From Robiginitalea aurantiaca (GTDB lineage Bacteria; Bacteroidota; Bacteroidia; Flavobacteriales; Flavobacteriaceae): a DNA stretch of 64,000 nucleotides. Shown in pieces: positions 1 through 8,794 of the stretch. The notes below the pieces were generated by a model that made no database searches, was not told the DNA's origin, and saw nothing but the letters and a program-made list of their open reading frames with translations. The stretch is from the NCBI RefSeq assembly GCF_030380815.1, contig NZ_JAUDUY010000003.1, positions 516,431-580,430 on the forward strand, in the 5' to 3' direction. Made by a program: the position numbers and the translations under genes. Positions within the stretch are counted from its first letter, which is position 1; each line of letters opens with the position of its first letter.

Positions 1-1
1 T

Positions 2-1288
2 GGACAGGTGTCCGACCCGCAAGAAGCAGAACCCGTGCTTTCCAAACAGGAAGCAATTTCCATTACCCTGGAAAATAACCTGGGTATACAGGTTTCGGAA
101 AACCTGAGGGAAATCGATAGGAATAATGCCAACATCCTCAATTCGGGCTACCTACCTACTTTAACCGGGCTGGCCGGAGGAAATATCGACCGCCAAAATA
201 CAGAAGGACAGCTTGCAAATGGGGAAACCAGGACGGCAGAAGGTGCGGAAACCCGAAGATACAACGCATCCATCAATATGGATTACGTCCTCTTCGACGG
301 GCTTGGCAGATATTACAACTACAAAGCGTTTCAGGAATTGTCCGCCCAGTCGGAACTGGAGGTGAGGCAGACCATTGAAACAACCCTGCTACAGCTCTTC
401 TCAGTGTATTACGAAGTTGCCCGTCTGGAGGAGAATAATGCAAGCTTACGCGAGACCCTTGACATATCTAGAAATCGGCTTGAACGGGCGCGCTACCAGT
501 TTGAATACGGGCAGAACACAGGGCTGGATGTGCTCAATGCGGAGGTTAACGTCAATACGGACAGTGTAAACCTTCTCAACGCACAACAACTGCTGCGCAA
601 TACCAAGCGCGATTTAAACCTCATCCTGAACAGGGATCTTACTGAGACCTTCCAGGCCGATACGACCGTAACTTTTATCACTTCCCTGAGAATGGAAGAG
701 ATCCGGGAACGGGCCAAAGAGAAAAATGTCCGAATGCTTTTGGCCGAAAAGGACATTCTGATTTCCGAATATGATATGAAAGCTGCCCGAAGCGGGTATC
801 TTCCTACGGTGGGACTTACGGGTTCATATGGGTGGAATGAGCTCACCAACAACAACCCCCTCGCATTCCTGCTTCAAAATACATCCACGACACTGCGCGG
901 AGGCATTAACCTGAGTTGGAACCTATTCGATGGAGGGCGTACCATTACCAACAGTAAGAATGCGCGCATTAACTTTGAGAACCAGGATCTGTTCAGGAAA
1001 CAGACGGCGCTTGAAGTGGACCGGGATATCCAGAATTCCTGGGGAAATTATCAGAATGCGTTGTTTGTGCTTGGGGTACAGCAAAAAAACCTTCAAACCA
1101 ATCAGAATAACTTCAACAGGTCTAAAGAGCGTTATGAACTGGGACAGATTTCCTCTATTGAGTTCCGACAGGCTCAGTTGAATCTGCTTTTGGCTGAATT
1201 GGACCGCAGCCAGGCCAAATACAATGCGAAACTCGCAGAGCTTCAACTCCTGCAGGTCAGCGGAGAGCTCCTCAATATTGAATTTTAA
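2..1288 (+). CDS. TolC family outer membrane efflux protein (5' end outside window)
   Basis: Outer membrane channel subunit of a tripartite efflux or type I export system. The frame is open to the left edge of the window. The first residues read GQVSDPQ, which looks like the end of a signal peptide and the start of the mature protein, so the true start lies upstream and the GTG at 8 is probably internal. The visible 426 residues hold the two TolC-type helical repeats: long Gln/Asn/Leu-rich amphipathic helices, and paired strand-like stretches rich in aromatic and Gly residues such as the one containing LSWNLFDGGR. The length fits a nearly complete TolC protein. The periplasmic adaptor and inner membrane pump are probably encoded just upstream, which is the usual order in Bacteroidota. 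A CPXCG miniprotein gene follows after 6 bases. Confidence 0.9.
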   Translation, partial: GQVSDPQEAEPVLSKQEAISITLENNLGIQVSENLREIDRNNANILNSGYLPTLTGLAGGNIDRQNTEGQLANGETRTAEGAETRRYNASINMDYVLFDGLGRYYNYKAFQELSAQSELEVRQTIETTLLQLFSVYYEVARLEENNASLRETLDISRNRLERARYQFEYGQNTGLDVLNAEVNVNTDSVNLLNAQQLLRNTKRDLNLILNRDLTETFQADTTVTFITSLRMEEIRERAKEKNVRMLLAEKDILISEYDMKAARSGYLPTVGLTGSYGWNELTNNNPLAFLLQNTSTTLRGGINLSWNLFDGGRTITNSKNARINFENQDLFRKQTALEVDRDIQNSWGNYQNALFVLGVQQKNLQTNQNNFNRSKERYELGQISSIEFRQAQLNLLLAELDRSQAKYNAKLAELQLLQVSGELLNIEF

Positions 1289-1294
1289 GCGCTG

Positions 1295-1477
1295 ATGGTA
1301 GAGTATTTTTGTCAGTGCCCCTATTGCTGGGAATCCATTTCCGTACTGATAGACACCTCTATTTCCGATCAAAACTATGTGGAGGACTGTGAGGTATGCT
1401 GCAATCCGATCGATTTTAATGTCAGCTGCAGCGGGCTGGAAATCCGCTCTGTTGAGGTGTGCCAACTTGGCCAATAA
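1295..1477 (+). CDS. CPXCG motif-containing cysteine-rich protein
   Basis: A 60-residue cysteine-rich protein. Two Cys pairs are visible: CPYC near the N-terminus and CEVCC in the middle, the latter followed by the conserved NPIDF stretch. This matches the CPXCG Cys-rich family, which is presumed to bind zinc and has no assigned reaction. It has no signal peptide, so it is probably cytoplasmic. It starts 6 bases after the TolC stop and is probably cotranscribed with it. About 230 bases without a gene follow, in which I see only a weak TATTTTCG box near 1600. The family call is firm and the role is unknown. Confidence 0.85.
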   Translation: MVEYFCQCPYCWESISVLIDTSISDQNYVEDCEVCCNPIDFNVSCSGLEIRSVEVCQLGQ

Positions 1478-1707
1478 CCCCATTTGCTTGCTTCTCTGAA
1501 AGCTTAATCATATTGATCCGGGGATTTTGTTCCCTTCCGCTTCCCTGCAAATTATCCATAGCCTCCCCGAGATGAAGTGGGGGTGCAGTTTACCAATCTA
1601 TTTTCGTACCTGTTAACAATTCCACCAGGCCTGGTTTAAAATGGGTTTAGCAGGTTGGGAGAAAACACCTGCTTACTCCCTGTTTATTGAACTTTTAAAC
1701 GAGAAAA

Positions 1708-2169
1708 ATGAAAAACCACTTATGTAAAATGGGAGCTTTGCTGCTCTTTTTAGTTGCGGTATCCTGTGAGAAGCAGGGGCAGGCAGAAATCATTCAGCCC
1801 GACTATTTTGTAACCGGGGATCTTTCTTTCCTGCTTGAGGAACTTCCCGATAGAGGCGCCAAGGGATGGCCGGCGAACGGATGTAAGGATATTGACGTAA
1901 AAGTAAAACTCGGGTTTATTGAAGCGGAAACAACAGTAACGCATTGCTGTGTGAATTACGTATGTAATATCATGGCATTCAATCGGGTAATTGATTTTTT
2001 CCTTGGGAATCGGTCCGGGAAAAGCCATTCTGAAATAGAGATTATATCTTCAGAAATAATTAAATTCAATATGTACGATATCGGTATTCAGCCGGGAACG
2101 TATCAACTCGACCCGAAAACAAAGGGTTTAAGAGATCTGAAATATGAAATTTGGGTGCATAAACCTTAA
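1708..2169 (+). CDS. hypothetical lipoprotein
   Basis: I do not recognise this 153-residue protein. It begins with a lysine-containing n-region, a hydrophobic stretch and a lipobox ending LVAVSC, so the mature protein should be a lipoprotein with its acylated Cys near residue 20. The mature part contains four further cysteines (C-K-D, H-C-C and Y-V-C-N contexts) that may form disulfides after export, and it has no transmembrane segment. The gene stops 11 bases before an RDD-family gene, so the two are likely cotranscribed. No enzymatic motif is visible. Confidence 0.65.
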   Translation: MKNHLCKMGALLLFLVAVSCEKQGQAEIIQPDYFVTGDLSFLLEELPDRGAKGWPANGCKDIDVKVKLGFIEAETTVTHCCVNYVCNIMAFNRVIDFFLGNRSGKSHSEIEIISSEIIKFNMYDIGIQPGTYQLDPKTKGLRDLKYEIWVHKP

Positions 2170-2180
2170 TTCCAAGTGTT

Positions 2181-2615
2181 ATGAATGATCAGAACCTGAG
2201 AAGATTTGTTGCTTTATTAATCGATTTTTTGCTAGTCAGTATCGCGTATTCTGTGCTCATCAATTTGGTTCCTGAAACCCTTATGAGCCTGGAGGCCACT
2301 GGAATCAAGGTGCGTTTTGTGCTTGCTCCGGATGCGTTTTTACTACTGGGTTTCCTTTATTTCATCGCCTGTGACCTGTTAAACGAGGGGGAATCCTTAG
2401 GTAAGGATATAATGGGACTACAAATCAGGGGTTCCAAGGGTGATTTACTGAGTCTGCGAAACAGGATTTACCGAACATTGCTTAAAATAGTCAGCCTGAT
2501 CTTTTGGCCTGTGGCCTTAGTGGTATTCTTTTGGAAGGAGCGTAATCTGACCTTACAGGATTATGGGGTCAAAAGTACTGTTGCCTTAAGAAGAAAGACG
2601 CTATCGGCGCCCTGA
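2181..2615 (+). CDS. RDD family membrane protein
   Basis: A 144-residue inner membrane protein with about three hydrophobic segments (residues about 8-27, 50-65 and 100-117). The RDD signature is visible as RRFVALLIDFLL near the N-terminus and the GKDIMGL element near residue 75. The family is widespread and mostly uncharacterised; some members have been linked to ion or osmolyte transport. It follows the lipoprotein gene closely and is followed by a strong rho-independent terminator, so it is the last gene of this operon. Confidence 0.85.
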   Translation: MNDQNLRRFVALLIDFLLVSIAYSVLINLVPETLMSLEATGIKVRFVLAPDAFLLLGFLYFIACDLLNEGESLGKDIMGLQIRGSKGDLLSLRNRIYRTLLKIVSLIFWPVALVVFFWKERNLTLQDYGVKSTVALRRKTLSAP

Positions 2616-2636
2616 GCCGTATTCGAAATACGTGCT

Positions 2637-2668
2637 AAAATTGGACTCTCCGGGGTCCAATTTTTTTT
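2637..2668. terminator. bidirectional rho-independent terminator
   Basis: The 10-base arms 2637-2646 and 2655-2664 (AAAATTGGAC and GTCCAATTTT) form a perfect stem around an 8-base loop, followed by a run of eight T on the plus strand; the A run on the left arm gives a shorter T tract on the minus strand. It lies between the convergent RDD and metallophosphoesterase genes and probably ends both. Confidence 0.85.
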
Positions 2669-2687
2669 ATCCCGGTACCGCTATTGC

Positions 2688-3680
2688 TTAGGGTGTTTCG
2701 GAAATTGTGGAAAGGGGTACCTTTCCGGTATTATCCAGGATGCCATCCAGTTTTAAGTGTGTGATTACCGGTGCTTCAGCCATTCGGACCAGGCTAATGT
2801 GGTCGAAGGCATTGGGGTCCTCGGGATTTTGTGCACCTCCTGTTGTCCCGAGAATGTAATAATCCATTCCCTGGCGTTTGTCGTGCGAAAAGGAATGGAA
2901 ATGTCCGTTAATTACCGTGTAGTTCCTGCCCTTTAAGGAAGCTTCCAGAGGTGCCAGGCCATTTTTTCCTTCCCGCATCCAAAGGGGTTTGTGCATTAAC
3001 ACAAAAGTCCAGCGGACATCCTCGTTCTCTTTGAGTACATTCTGAAAATAACTTAGTTGTTCCGCTCCCATACACCCCAGCCTGCGTTCCGGCATACCGT
3101 AATACGTGGTTTGTTCGTACTTTCCCTCTAATTCCCCGGCAATGACTCTAATGGCCGTATCCCTTGCCTGATAAATTTCCACCATTCTTTTTTCGGAGTA
3201 ATCTTCAGAATCCATCATCAGAAAAAGAACATCTCCATAGCGGAAGTGATAATAACGGGGGCCATACCGCTTATTCCAAAATGTGCGCATTTTGGGATTT
3301 GTAAGGTCGTGGTTCCCACCCAAATAGAAAAAAGGCATCTTCAGGTTTTCCGTTCGGGAATCAAAGGAATCCCATTCCTTTTTTAATTGGAGGGTATCCT
3401 CTGTGCCGCCATCGATTAAATCTCCCACACTCAGCACAAAGGTGGGATCAAGCTGATTGAGTTGTTCCACGGCCCTGCTATAGATCCCCGGGCGTTCGCC
3501 CCCGTTTAAATCTGAAATAATGGCAAATGTAAAATCAGTTTCCGTGCTTTCGAAGGATTCCGAGGTCCAGGGTTTGGGACCTGCTTCAATATGGTGTTGG
3601 AAAAGAGGTGCTTTTGTGTCTTTAGTTCCGCACCCCCAGAGGGATAGTCCAGCGAGAAGAATAAGAATCCAATGTTTCAT
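2688..3680 (-). CDS. metallophosphoesterase lipoprotein
   Basis: A calcineurin-like phosphoesterase with its dinuclear metal-site motifs in order: ISDLNG, SVGDLIDGG, LGGNHDL, MHKPLW and NGHFHSF. The substrate could be a phosphomonoester, diester or nucleotide and cannot be read from the sequence. I chose the ATG at 3680 (330 residues) over an upstream in-frame ATG at 3788, because it begins a clean lipoprotein signal: MKHW, a hydrophobic run, then a lipobox ending SLWGC. The upstream extension is charged and would bury that signal. It is predicted to be anchored in a membrane, facing the periplasm or the outside. It is probably monocistronic. Confidence 0.88.
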   Translation of the reverse strand: MKHWILILLAGLSLWGCGTKDTKAPLFQHHIEAGPKPWTSESFESTETDFTFAIISDLNGGERPGIYSRAVEQLNQLDPTFVLSVGDLIDGGTEDTLQLKKEWDSFDSRTENLKMPFFYLGGNHDLTNPKMRTFWNKRYGPRYYHFRYGDVLFLMMDSEDYSEKRMVEIYQARDTAIRVIAGELEGKYEQTTYYGMPERRLGCMGAEQLSYFQNVLKENEDVRWTFVLMHKPLWMREGKNGLAPLEASLKGRNYTVINGHFHSFSHDKRQGMDYYILGTTGGAQNPEDPNAFDHISLVRMAEAPVITHLKLDGILDNTGKVPLSTISETP

Positions 3681-3839
3681 ATTTGAAGGTACTTGTTTTT
3701 TAAGCGCGTATGAAATCCGGGACATCCCGCCACCCTTTTGGGGCCGGCATTTGGGTGAATTTCTACTGAGTTTTTCTGCGAATTCCAATGGTCTTGATAA
3801 AAGGGGCGGTCTTAACTCCTTCGACCCGGATAATCAATA

Positions 3840-4370
3840 TTAGTAGTTTTTGTTTATACGTATGTCAATGCCTGCTTTTTTTAACGCAAGCAATTGTCTT
3901 TCCACTCCTTCCGGATCACGCGTTCCAATGATAAACCTCCCGCCATTTTTCAAAATAATGGATAGTCCCCGTTTTCCGCTTGTATTGTAAACCGTGCCGT
4001 ATTTGGGGCTGAACCGAAGCCCATATCCGACAAATCCATAAGAGATCAGGGATACTTCCTCTATTTGATCCCAGGTAAAGACCTCTGAACTAATGGGTCG
4101 GAGCCGAAAGCGAATCCCTGAGGTGTCAATCTCGGTGTGAAGTTCCATATACCGGAAAAAAGCCAAAAAGCACAGTGTGCCTGCAAAAAACAGCAGCAGG
4201 CCCCAGTCGGACATCGGCTTGCTTCCAAAGGGTTGTCCCAGAATGAGTTGTTGAAAAAGACCATAAATGGGGATGCAAACTACCCCGATGAGGATAGCCC
4301 ACAACCACCACTGGTCGAACTTCTGTATTTCCGTATAGGTCGATTTCAAACGCCTGTATTTTCGGCTCAA
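3840..4370 (-). CDS. hypothetical membrane protein with PH-like C-terminal domain
   Basis: 176 residues. Two hydrophobic segments at about residues 23-43 and 58-72 are followed by a soluble beta-rich part of about 100 residues containing the FTWDQIEEVSL element. That pattern (two membrane spans, then strands with a Trp-x-Gln-Ile core) resembles bacterial PH-like domain proteins, but the assignment is by pattern only. It sits 159 bases upstream of the metallophosphoesterase start and is divergent from the FGE gene. No catalytic residues are evident. Confidence 0.6.
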   Translation of the reverse strand: MSRKYRRLKSTYTEIQKFDQWWLWAILIGVVCIPIYGLFQQLILGQPFGSKPMSDWGLLLFFAGTLCFLAFFRYMELHTEIDTSGIRFRLRPISSEVFTWDQIEEVSLISYGFVGYGLRFSPKYGTVYNTSGKRGLSIILKNGGRFIIGTRDPEGVERQLLALKKAGIDIRINKNY

Positions 4371-4434
4371 TATTGGTGGGTTGCCGATTAGTTTTTTAAA
4401 TTGCTCTTTCTTTTAGAAAGTTACACAAAACTCC

Positions 4435-5502
4435 ATGGAAAGATACGCGTATTCACTCATTTTGCCGCTCATTTTATGTGGGGTTTTAAGCTGTAAGGAC
4501 ACCAGGGAATCCAAGGAATCTCTGGAGCCCAGTGGGTCTATGGCAGCAAATCTTACCGAGGCCCCGGAAGGCATGGTCTATATTCCTGCCGGGAGTTTTA
4601 TGATGGGCGGGAAAACAGAGCAGGCTGAACCCGATGAATTCCCCCGCCGCAAGATTGGAGTATCAGATTTCTTTATGGATGCCACAGAGGTGACCAATGA
4701 CGAATTCAAGGCTTTTGTGGATGCGACCGGATACCTGACCACAGCAGAGCGTGAACTCGACTGGGAGGAGATGAAAGAACAACTTCCCCCGGGAACCCCT
4801 AAACCCGTGGATTCAATACTACAGCCCGGATCTTTGGTTTTCCAACCAACAGACGGTCCGGTGGATTTAAGAGATTTATCCCAGTGGTGGGAATGGAAGA
4901 TTGGGGCGAACTGGAGACATCCTGAAGGCCCTGGAAGTGACATCGCAGATCGGATGGACCATCCGGTTGTCCATATTTCATTCCGGGATGCTGAAGCCTA
5001 TGCGAAGTGGGCGGGCAAACGCCTTCCAACGGAAGCTGAATGGGAATGGGCCGCAATGGGAGGCCTGGAAGATGCGGTTTATCCATGGGGCAATACGCCG
5101 GCCGAACGCGCTTCGGAACTGGCGAATTTCTGGCAGGGTATTTTTCCCTACCGCAATGAACCCATGGACGGATATGTAAGAACTGCCCCGGTTAAAACCT
5201 ATCCCCAGAATGGCTATGGCCTCTACGATATGGCTGGGAATGTATGGGAGTGGTGCCAGGACAAGTACCGTGCGGATGCCTATGCCCAGGAGTTGTCGGG
5301 AACTGAAGCCTTCGACCCCAAGGGCCCATTGGAATCTTATGACCCGGGGGACCCCCTGGCGGAAAAGTATGTTGTCCGCGGAGGATCCTACCTTTGCTCC
5401 GATAGTTATTGCAGCGGATACCGGGTAGCCCGAAGAATGCGAACCACGGCAGATACCGGGATGGGTCATCTGGGTTTTCGCTGCGTTAAAGATGCGAATT
5501 AA
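4435..5502 (+). CDS. formylglycine-generating enzyme (SUMF1/FGE type) with lipoprotein signal
   Basis: FGE oxidises the active-site cysteine of sulfatases (CxPxR motif) to C-alpha-formylglycine using O2 and copper. The 355-residue protein has the family hallmarks in order: VYIPAGSFMMGG (about 49-59), FFMDATEVTNDEF (about 79-91), GKRLPTEAEWEWAA (about 194-207), DMAGNVWEW (about 265-273), and RGGSYLCSDSYC with a terminal LGFRC. The two catalytic, copper-binding cysteines of genuine FGE are present as Cys321 and Cys326 in the CxxxxC spacing; many FGE-fold relatives lack them. The N-terminus has a hydrophobic stretch ending GVLSC, a lipobox with Cys20, so the enzyme appears to be exported. A lipoprotein sulfatase with the CSPTR motif is encoded at 11350-13728 and is a plausible substrate. 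Confidence 0.9.
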   Translation: MERYAYSLILPLILCGVLSCKDTRESKESLEPSGSMAANLTEAPEGMVYIPAGSFMMGGKTEQAEPDEFPRRKIGVSDFFMDATEVTNDEFKAFVDATGYLTTAERELDWEEMKEQLPPGTPKPVDSILQPGSLVFQPTDGPVDLRDLSQWWEWKIGANWRHPEGPGSDIADRMDHPVVHISFRDAEAYAKWAGKRLPTEAEWEWAAMGGLEDAVYPWGNTPAERASELANFWQGIFPYRNEPMDGYVRTAPVKTYPQNGYGLYDMAGNVWEWCQDKYRADAYAQELSGTEAFDPKGPLESYDPGDPLAEKYVVRGGSYLCSDSYCSGYRVARRMRTTADTGMGHLGFRCVKDAN

Positions 5503-5562
5503 GACAGGTAGATCACCCGCACCTTAATTCTTTGCCTCCCGTTTCAGGGAAAAGGCTGAAGT

Positions 5563-6768
5563 TTACCGACGTTTTTTTAGCAGGGCCAGAAGGCCAAATG
5601 CGGGTCCCAGAGCCAATATTAAATAGGATGCGGGACTGGAGAAGCTTTCCTGTAAGGCCGCAAGGGATTCTATACTGATAATGGTAATTGCAAACCCAAT
5701 GCAGGTGACAACAGTTAGCCCTGTGCCTTTTTCCTGCAGTTTGGCATTTCGGGCTACAAGAGTTGAAAAAAGGGGGGAATCCGCGATCACAACCATTCCC
5801 CATAACATCATAAAAGTAAGGAAGCCCACTTCGTTTGGCCATGAAAAGGCCCATGGCAGTACCAGGCAACAGACCCCGGATAAAAGCAATGCGGCTGAGG
5901 CCACTTTTTTTTCCCCGAGGACTCTTGAGAGGTGTCCCGCCAGCACGCAGGCGGGCCCTCCTATACCAATTATCAGAAAAGACCAGATTGAAATCTGGAA
6001 ATCTGCCTGTGGATTTAACTCCTGGTAAGTGGAGAGAATTAAAGGGACAAAGGCCCAGAAGGCGTAGAGCTCCCACATATGTCCGAAGTAGCCATAGGCA
6101 GCAGAGCGAAATGCGCTCCTGTCAAATACCCGGATGAGTGCACTCAGATCCAGGCTTGGCATGCGTTGACGAAAAGGCCCGTCCGGTAAAAATGCAATCA
6201 GTATTCCTCCGAGCAGGGCGATCAGCGAGGTGATACCCACCACCATTTGCCATGAAAGGGTATTGCCAGTACTGATAAGTAAATGGGGGAATGCGGTGCC
6301 GAGGACCAGTGCACCAACGAGGTACCCAAGGGAAGTCCCCAATCCCTTATTGTAATAATCCGAAGCAATCTTCATTCCAACAGGGTAGATCCCGGCCAGA
6401 AAAAATCCGGTCATAAATCGGAGTCCCATCAGGCTGTAGGCGGTATTCCCCTCCCATATCATCCCCAAATTACATAAGGCTCCCAAGAGTGCAGAAATAA
6501 AGAAAACCCTGGAAGGTGAGAACCTGTCGGCCAGGGTTAAGAGTGCAAAAACAAGCGTTCCGATGATAAAACCCAGTTGCACTGCGGACGTGAGATGTTG
6601 TAGGGCATTCACCTGGAGGGCAAAGGCGTCTGAGAGTTCCCTGAGTATCCCGTTGGAGGCAAACCAGAGGGAAGTGCCGCAAAATTGCGCAAATACGATC
6701 AGTGGCAGGATGTACCACGGTTTTTCGTGATGCTTTTCTTCCCTTGCGAATTCCTGAAGTTGGTCCAC
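5563..6768 (-). CDS. MFS transporter
   Basis: A 401-residue major facilitator with about 12 hydrophobic segments and a short charged N-terminus. The first segment contains FCGTSLWFASNG, typical of a Bacteroidota/Proteobacteria MFS subgroup with no established substrate. The cytoplasmic loop between segments 2 and 3 carries an ADRFSPSRVF motif, equivalent to the MFS loop 2-3 signature. It is convergent with the FGE gene (60 bases between the stops) and divergent from the small membrane gene at 6898. Substrate unknown. Confidence 0.85.
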   Translation of the reverse strand: MDQLQEFAREEKHHEKPWYILPLIVFAQFCGTSLWFASNGILRELSDAFALQVNALQHLTSAVQLGFIIGTLVFALLTLADRFSPSRVFFISALLGALCNLGMIWEGNTAYSLMGLRFMTGFFLAGIYPVGMKIASDYYNKGLGTSLGYLVGALVLGTAFPHLLISTGNTLSWQMVVGITSLIALLGGILIAFLPDGPFRQRMPSLDLSALIRVFDRSAFRSAAYGYFGHMWELYAFWAFVPLILSTYQELNPQADFQISIWSFLIIGIGGPACVLAGHLSRVLGEKKVASAALLLSGVCCLVLPWAFSWPNEVGFLTFMMLWGMVVIADSPLFSTLVARNAKLQEKGTGLTVVTCIGFAITIISIESLAALQESFSSPASYLILALGPAFGLLALLKKRR

Positions 6769-6897
6769 GACTCGATATTAAGGATTTTTGGCGAATGTCC
6801 GATTATTGGGGTAGTGGTTAAATATGTTGAGAAACCTGACAAGATAGCATCATCCCTGGGATAATATGCGTCGTAAATTGGTTTAAAACGAAGTATC

Positions 6898-7068
6898 ATG
6901 AAGAACATCAAAGCGAACTATCTGATTCCGTGCCTCGGAATGGCCGTTATCTGGAACGACTACACCTCAACCTTAAACACCAAAGAAGAGAAGGTCCTTT
7001 TAATTTATCACCTGCTCATTGTGGGTCTGCTCATTGGGGGCGGTATAGTGCTCTGGCTGATTCGGTAA
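6898..7068 (+). CDS. small membrane protein, 56 residues
   Basis: I read this small gene directly from the sequence: ATG at 6898 and TAA at 7066-7068. The protein has a short polar N-terminus (MKNIKANYLIP), a polar middle containing KEEK, and one strong C-terminal hydrophobic segment with LLIGGGIVLWLIR. Codon choice resembles the neighbours. It is not a family I recognise. The downstream flavin reductase has its own promoter starting just past this stop. Confidence 0.5.
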   Translation: MKNIKANYLIPCLGMAVIWNDYTSTLNTKEEKVLLIYHLLIVGLLIGGGIVLWLIR

Positions 7069-7069
7069 G

Positions 7070-7102
7070 TTGATGTACAAACTGCTGGTAACCGTATCTT
7101 TG
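7070..7102 (+). promoter_or_regulatory. Bacteroidota-type promoter of the flavin reductase gene
   Basis: TTG at 7070-7072, a 22-base spacer and TATCTTTG at 7095-7102 match the Bacteroidota -33/-7 promoter. Transcription should start near 7105. This decides the start of the next gene: the upstream in-frame ATG codons at 7070 and 7073 would lie inside the promoter, so the ATG at 7118 is favoured. Confidence 0.65.
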
Positions 7103-7117
7103 TTACAAATCAAGTAT

Positions 7118-7756
7118 ATGGAATCTAGCTTTGACCTTGATGCACTGATGCAGATGGAGGGTCGCTACCGCGCCAACCTGATCAATAAGATTGCAGGATA
7201 TAAAACCGCAAACCTCATCGGGACGCGATCGGCATCAGGCCTTGAGAATCTCTCTATTTTCAATTCGGTAGTGCATATCGGAGCCAACCCGCCGTACCTG
7301 GGGTTTATCCTAAGGCCCACTACTGTGGAACGACATACGTACGAGAACATCAGGGAGACCGGGTTTTATACGATCAATCAGGTTACTGGAGCGATGCATC
7401 AGCAGGCGCATATGACATCGGGGAAATATCCGAGAAGCGTTTCGGAGTTCGAGGCCTGTGGACTCAAACCGTTTTACCATAAGGGATTTGAGGCTCCATT
7501 TGTTGCCGAAAGTGCTATTAAGATCGGACTGGCCTACGAGGAGGAACACCGGATGCGTTGTAACGACACCCGTCTTGTTATAGGCAAAATAATCCATTTG
7601 CGGCTACCCGAGGGGACTATTTGCGAGGATGGGGATCTTGCCCTGGAATCCCTGGACACCGCAGCTATTGGAGGACTGGATACCTACTATCTCGGGACAA
7701 AACTAGGCAGATACGCATATTCCCGCCCGGGGGAGGACCCCAGAAGAATCAGCTGA
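7118..7756 (+). CDS. flavin reductase family protein
   Basis: A 212-residue protein of the flavin reductase-like (FMN-binding split barrel) family, which binds FMN or FAD and reduces flavin or acts as a flavoredoxin. Visible family elements are the N-terminal barrel stretch with TANLIGTRSASG, the GANPPYLGFILRP segment, and RETGFYTINQV near residue 90. The ATG at 7118 is chosen because the promoter at 7070-7102 overlaps the alternative upstream start. No cognate monooxygenase lies nearby, so the physiological partner is unknown. It is convergent with the CIA30 gene. Confidence 0.85.
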   Translation: MESSFDLDALMQMEGRYRANLINKIAGYKTANLIGTRSASGLENLSIFNSVVHIGANPPYLGFILRPTTVERHTYENIRETGFYTINQVTGAMHQQAHMTSGKYPRSVSEFEACGLKPFYHKGFEAPFVAESAIKIGLAYEEEHRMRCNDTRLVIGKIIHLRLPEGTICEDGDLALESLDTAAIGGLDTYYLGTKLGRYAYSRPGEDPRRIS

Positions 7757-7777
7757 TTGGAATCCCTGCCGGTTCTG

Positions 7778-8314
7778 CTATTGCTCAAGGCGAATTTCAT
7801 CGATCAGCAATTCAAATTCTTCGGCTTTCTTATTGCCGATCAAAATACCGATCTCCTCAAGGGAGGACGCTGCAAAATCAGGCAGGTTCAGGCGACTGCC
7901 CCGAAAGACTGCGTACATGGTATTTAAGGGCAGTTTCACATCCTGCCATTCCCCTGAAGTATCGAAATAACTCACATAGGAATAGTAGTCTTGTTTATTG
8001 GCCTTAATGCGAAACTGGTAGCGTTTGCCGTCACCTTTGATGCGCAATACCAGATAGCGATATCCTTTTAGGTCTGTTGGGCCGCAATCGTAGCGAATGG
8101 ACGAAAATCCCCCATTATTTTCAAGGGATATGCGACCGGAAAACACCCCATAACCCTTCTGGTCCACCAGAAGGTTTCCTTGTGACCGACCTCCCATAAC
8201 GCCATCATTCACAACATACCAGCTGCTCAGTGGAACTCCGGATTGAAAGTTGAAAATGGGCTTCGAAGTCATTGACAAAAGAATACAGACCAGCAGATGT
8301 ATAAGTATTTTCAA
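7778..8314 (-). CDS. CIA30 family protein, exported
   Basis: A 178-residue protein with the CIA30 (complex I intermediate-associated protein 30) fold, a galactose-binding-like beta sandwich. Diagnostic elements are WYVVNDGVMGG, GGFSSIRYD, the GDGKRYQFRIK strand, and a C-terminal IDEIRLE strand. Family members in bacteria have no fixed function. The start shown is a TTG at 8314 that opens a convincing signal peptide (LIHLLVCILLS). The next ATG at 8272 would remove this signal, so I prefer the TTG, with some doubt. Confidence 0.8.
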   Translation of the reverse strand: MKILIHLLVCILLSMTSKPIFNFQSGVPLSSWYVVNDGVMGGRSQGNLLVDQKGYGVFSGRISLENNGGFSSIRYDCGPTDLKGYRYLVLRIKGDGKRYQFRIKANKQDYYSYVSYFDTSGEWQDVKLPLNTMYAVFRGSRLNLPDFAASSLEEIGILIGNKKAEEFELLIDEIRLEQ

Positions 8315-8373
8315 ACCAATACTTCAATGTATAAGGTGTTGAGCTAAAGATACGCTATTTCTCCAAGGCCTTT

Positions 8374-8760
8374 TTACATATAACGGGTCAGAAACGCAAA
8401 AAATTCCTTCTTCAAATTTTGAAACAACTCGCGCTGCATTTCCATTTCTTCCCTAAACTCCAAATGGTTTTTAAACAGTATTGTGTCCATGGAATTCTCT
8501 CCCTTTTTGCTTTTCCCAGCAATTTGGTGTTCGTGGGCTTCTATTCCTTCCAGGAACTCATTTATCCTGCCTTCATGGAGGATAAACTCGTTTTGAAAGT
8601 GTTCCAATTGCATAAGAACATCCCGGTCTGTCCATCGGGTGACGAGTTCTTCAAGCCGGTTTTTGAAAGATCGCATTTCATCCTTGCTAAAAAGCAATTC
8701 ACTTTTCCAGCGTTCGTGTTCGAAGTGTAGATCTGAATTATAAATTACGGTAGTTTCCAT
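8374..8760 (-). CDS. hypothetical helical cytoplasmic protein
   Basis: 128 residues, strongly charged (Glu, Lys, Arg, His) and predicted to be almost entirely alpha-helical with coiled-coil character; no signal peptide or membrane segment. It is rich in Phe/Leu heptads such as FKNRLEELV and FLEGIEAHEH. I do not recognise a named family. The upstream leader on this strand contains a perfect 8-base-pair hairpin (8795-8813) and a TACCTTTA box at about 8825-8832 that may be its -7 element. Confidence 0.6.
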   Translation of the reverse strand: METTVIYNSDLHFEHERWKSELLFSKDEMRSFKNRLEELVTRWTDRDVLMQLEHFQNEFILHEGRINEFLEGIEAHEHQIAGKSKKGENSMDTILFKNHLEFREEMEMQRELFQNLKKEFFAFLTRYM

Positions 8761-8794
8761 TTAATTTGTATTTAAGTTCAACCAGGAAATGATC

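Noticed and set aside
1295..1477. CPXCG miniprotein as a new metal-binding family
   Set aside because: It matches a known Cys-rich CPXCG family with the CPYC and CEVCCNP elements.
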